NCBI GenBank assembly: GCA_027353395.1
Contig: DAIEHU010000151.1
Span: 1 to 6,555, forward strand
Length of the DNA: 6,555 bases
Source: Desulfobacteraceae bacterium
GTDB taxonomy: Bacteria; Desulfobacterota; Desulfobacteria; Desulfobacterales; Desulfosalsimonadaceae
Reading direction: 5' to 3'
Shown here: positions 6,247 to 6,555 of the stretch, piece after piece
Numbering within the stretch: the stretch's first letter is position 1
Layout of the letters: each line of letters begins with the position of its first letter
Notes under the pieces: model-generated
Seen by the model: only the letters and a program-made list of their open reading frames with translations
What the model was told of the DNA's origin: nothing
Databases searched by the model: none
Translations under genes and position numbers: made by a program

Positions 6247-6290
6247 AATGATTAAAGCGAAAATACCACACAGGCACACTTAAACAGAAC

Positions 6291-6367
6291 GCCCACGTAG
6301 CTCAGTCGGTAGAGCGCTTCCTTGGTAAGGAAGAGGTTCACCGGTTCAATCCCGGTCGTGGGCTCCA
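6291..6367 (+). tRNA. tRNA-Thr(GGT)
   Basis: A complete cloverleaf. Acceptor GCCCACG pairs with CGTGGGC, and the D-arm is GCTC/GAGC. The anticodon stem CTTCC/GGAAG carries loop TTGGTAA (anticodon GGT, reading ACC/ACT). The T-arm is ACCGG/CCGGT, followed by T and an encoded CCA. The length of 77 nt reflects a 6-nt variable loop (AGGTTC), one base longer than the usual 5 in this class; this is probably tolerated. It starts 44 nt after tRNA-Gly and precedes tuf, as in many bacteria. Confidence 0.94.
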
Positions 6368-6482
6368 TTTGTTTATTTTATCAGCTTTTATCGCTATTGT
6401 GATTGATTTTGCAGTCGATTTACAGGTGGAGTCGGGAACAAACGAAGACCATTTGGAGACAATAAGACGCCATACAAAACTT

Positions 6483-6487
6483 GGAGG
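6483..6487 (+). promoter_or_regulatory. Strong Shine-Dalgarno site of tuf
   Basis: GGAGG, 8 nt before ATG 6496. This is a near-consensus ribosome-binding site, as expected for a very highly expressed protein. The 128 nt between tRNA-Thr and tuf show no other gene and no clear promoter, consistent with co-transcription with the tRNAs. Confidence 0.85.
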
Positions 6488-6495
6488 ATAAGATA

Positions 6496-6555
6496 ATGTC
6501 AAAGAAGAAGTTTGAGCGGAAAAAGCCGCATGTGAATGTGGGAACGATTGGTCAT
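6496..6555 (+). CDS. tuf: Elongation factor Tu, N-terminal 20 residues (3' end outside window)
   Basis: EF-Tu is the GTPase that delivers aminoacyl-tRNA to the ribosomal A site. Only the first 20 codons are present. They read MSKKKFERKKPHVNVGTIGH, the characteristic N-terminus that runs into the G1 (P-loop) motif GHVDHGKT, which lies beyond the window. The first residues (SKKKFERKKPH) are of the type seen in deltaproteobacterial EF-Tu. The position directly behind tRNA-Gly and tRNA-Thr matches the common tRNA-tuf operon, usually followed by rpmG, secE, nusG and ribosomal protein genes. Identification is secure despite the short length. Confidence 0.95.
   Translation, partial: MSKKKFERKKPHVNVGTIGH

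Noticed and set aside
6033..6251. Open frame of 72 codons in the tRNA spacer
   Set aside because: It runs through the whole tRNA-Gly gene, has no ribosome-binding site and no family resemblance.
1..6555. CRISPR array, insertion sequence or rRNA gene
   Set aside because: No regularly spaced repeats, transposase-like reading frame with terminal repeats, or rRNA sequence was seen anywhere in the window.

Overview
The window looks like a chromosomal segment from a Deltaproteobacterium (Desulfobacterota), probably a sulfate reducer of the Desulfobacteraceae type. This is inferred from gene content and protein style: a DUF1844 protein just upstream of ispE, ispE followed by a tRNA-Gln body, and a tRNA-Gly/tRNA-Thr/tuf cluster. 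No species can be named from the sequence alone. Most of the DNA is moderately GC-rich; one gene is clearly AT-rich.

Layout, all on the + strand. (1) 2-628: the 3' part of rtcB, an RNA ligase, cut by the window edge. (2) 662-1342: an AT-rich orphan gene with a possible HEPN-type R-x4-H motif, probably a recent insertion. (3) 1427-2785: a phosphomannomutase/phosphoglucomutase. (4) 2786-2973: an intergenic region with competing hairpins and a TATAAT box. (5) 2974-4557: serA, first enzyme of serine biosynthesis. (6) 4588-4632: a 12-bp perfect inverted repeat. (7) 4660-4947 and 4972-5859: a DUF1844 protein and ispE (isoprenoid MEP pathway), 24 nt apart. (8) 5936-6367: three tRNA genes. (9) 6496-6555: the first 20 codons of tuf (EF-Tu).

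The genes are mainly housekeeping: sugar-phosphate interconversion, serine and isoprenoid precursor synthesis, and translation. The tRNA-Gly, tRNA-Thr and tuf order matches the well-known tyrosine-glycine-threonine tRNA and tuf cluster of many bacteria.

The most striking observation is the first tRNA. Its body is tRNA-Gln(UUG), but its 3' acceptor strand (CCCCACC plus ACCA) is the one expected of tRNA-Tyr and does not pair with its own 5' strand. The normal upstream member of the Gly-Thr-tuf cluster is tRNA-Tyr, and ispE is often followed by tRNA-Gln. The locus therefore appears to be a join between two chromosomal neighbourhoods, made inside the shared T-arm. It is either a real recombination or a sequence-assembly chimera. 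The second lead is the AT-rich putative HEPN-like protein placed directly behind rtcB.
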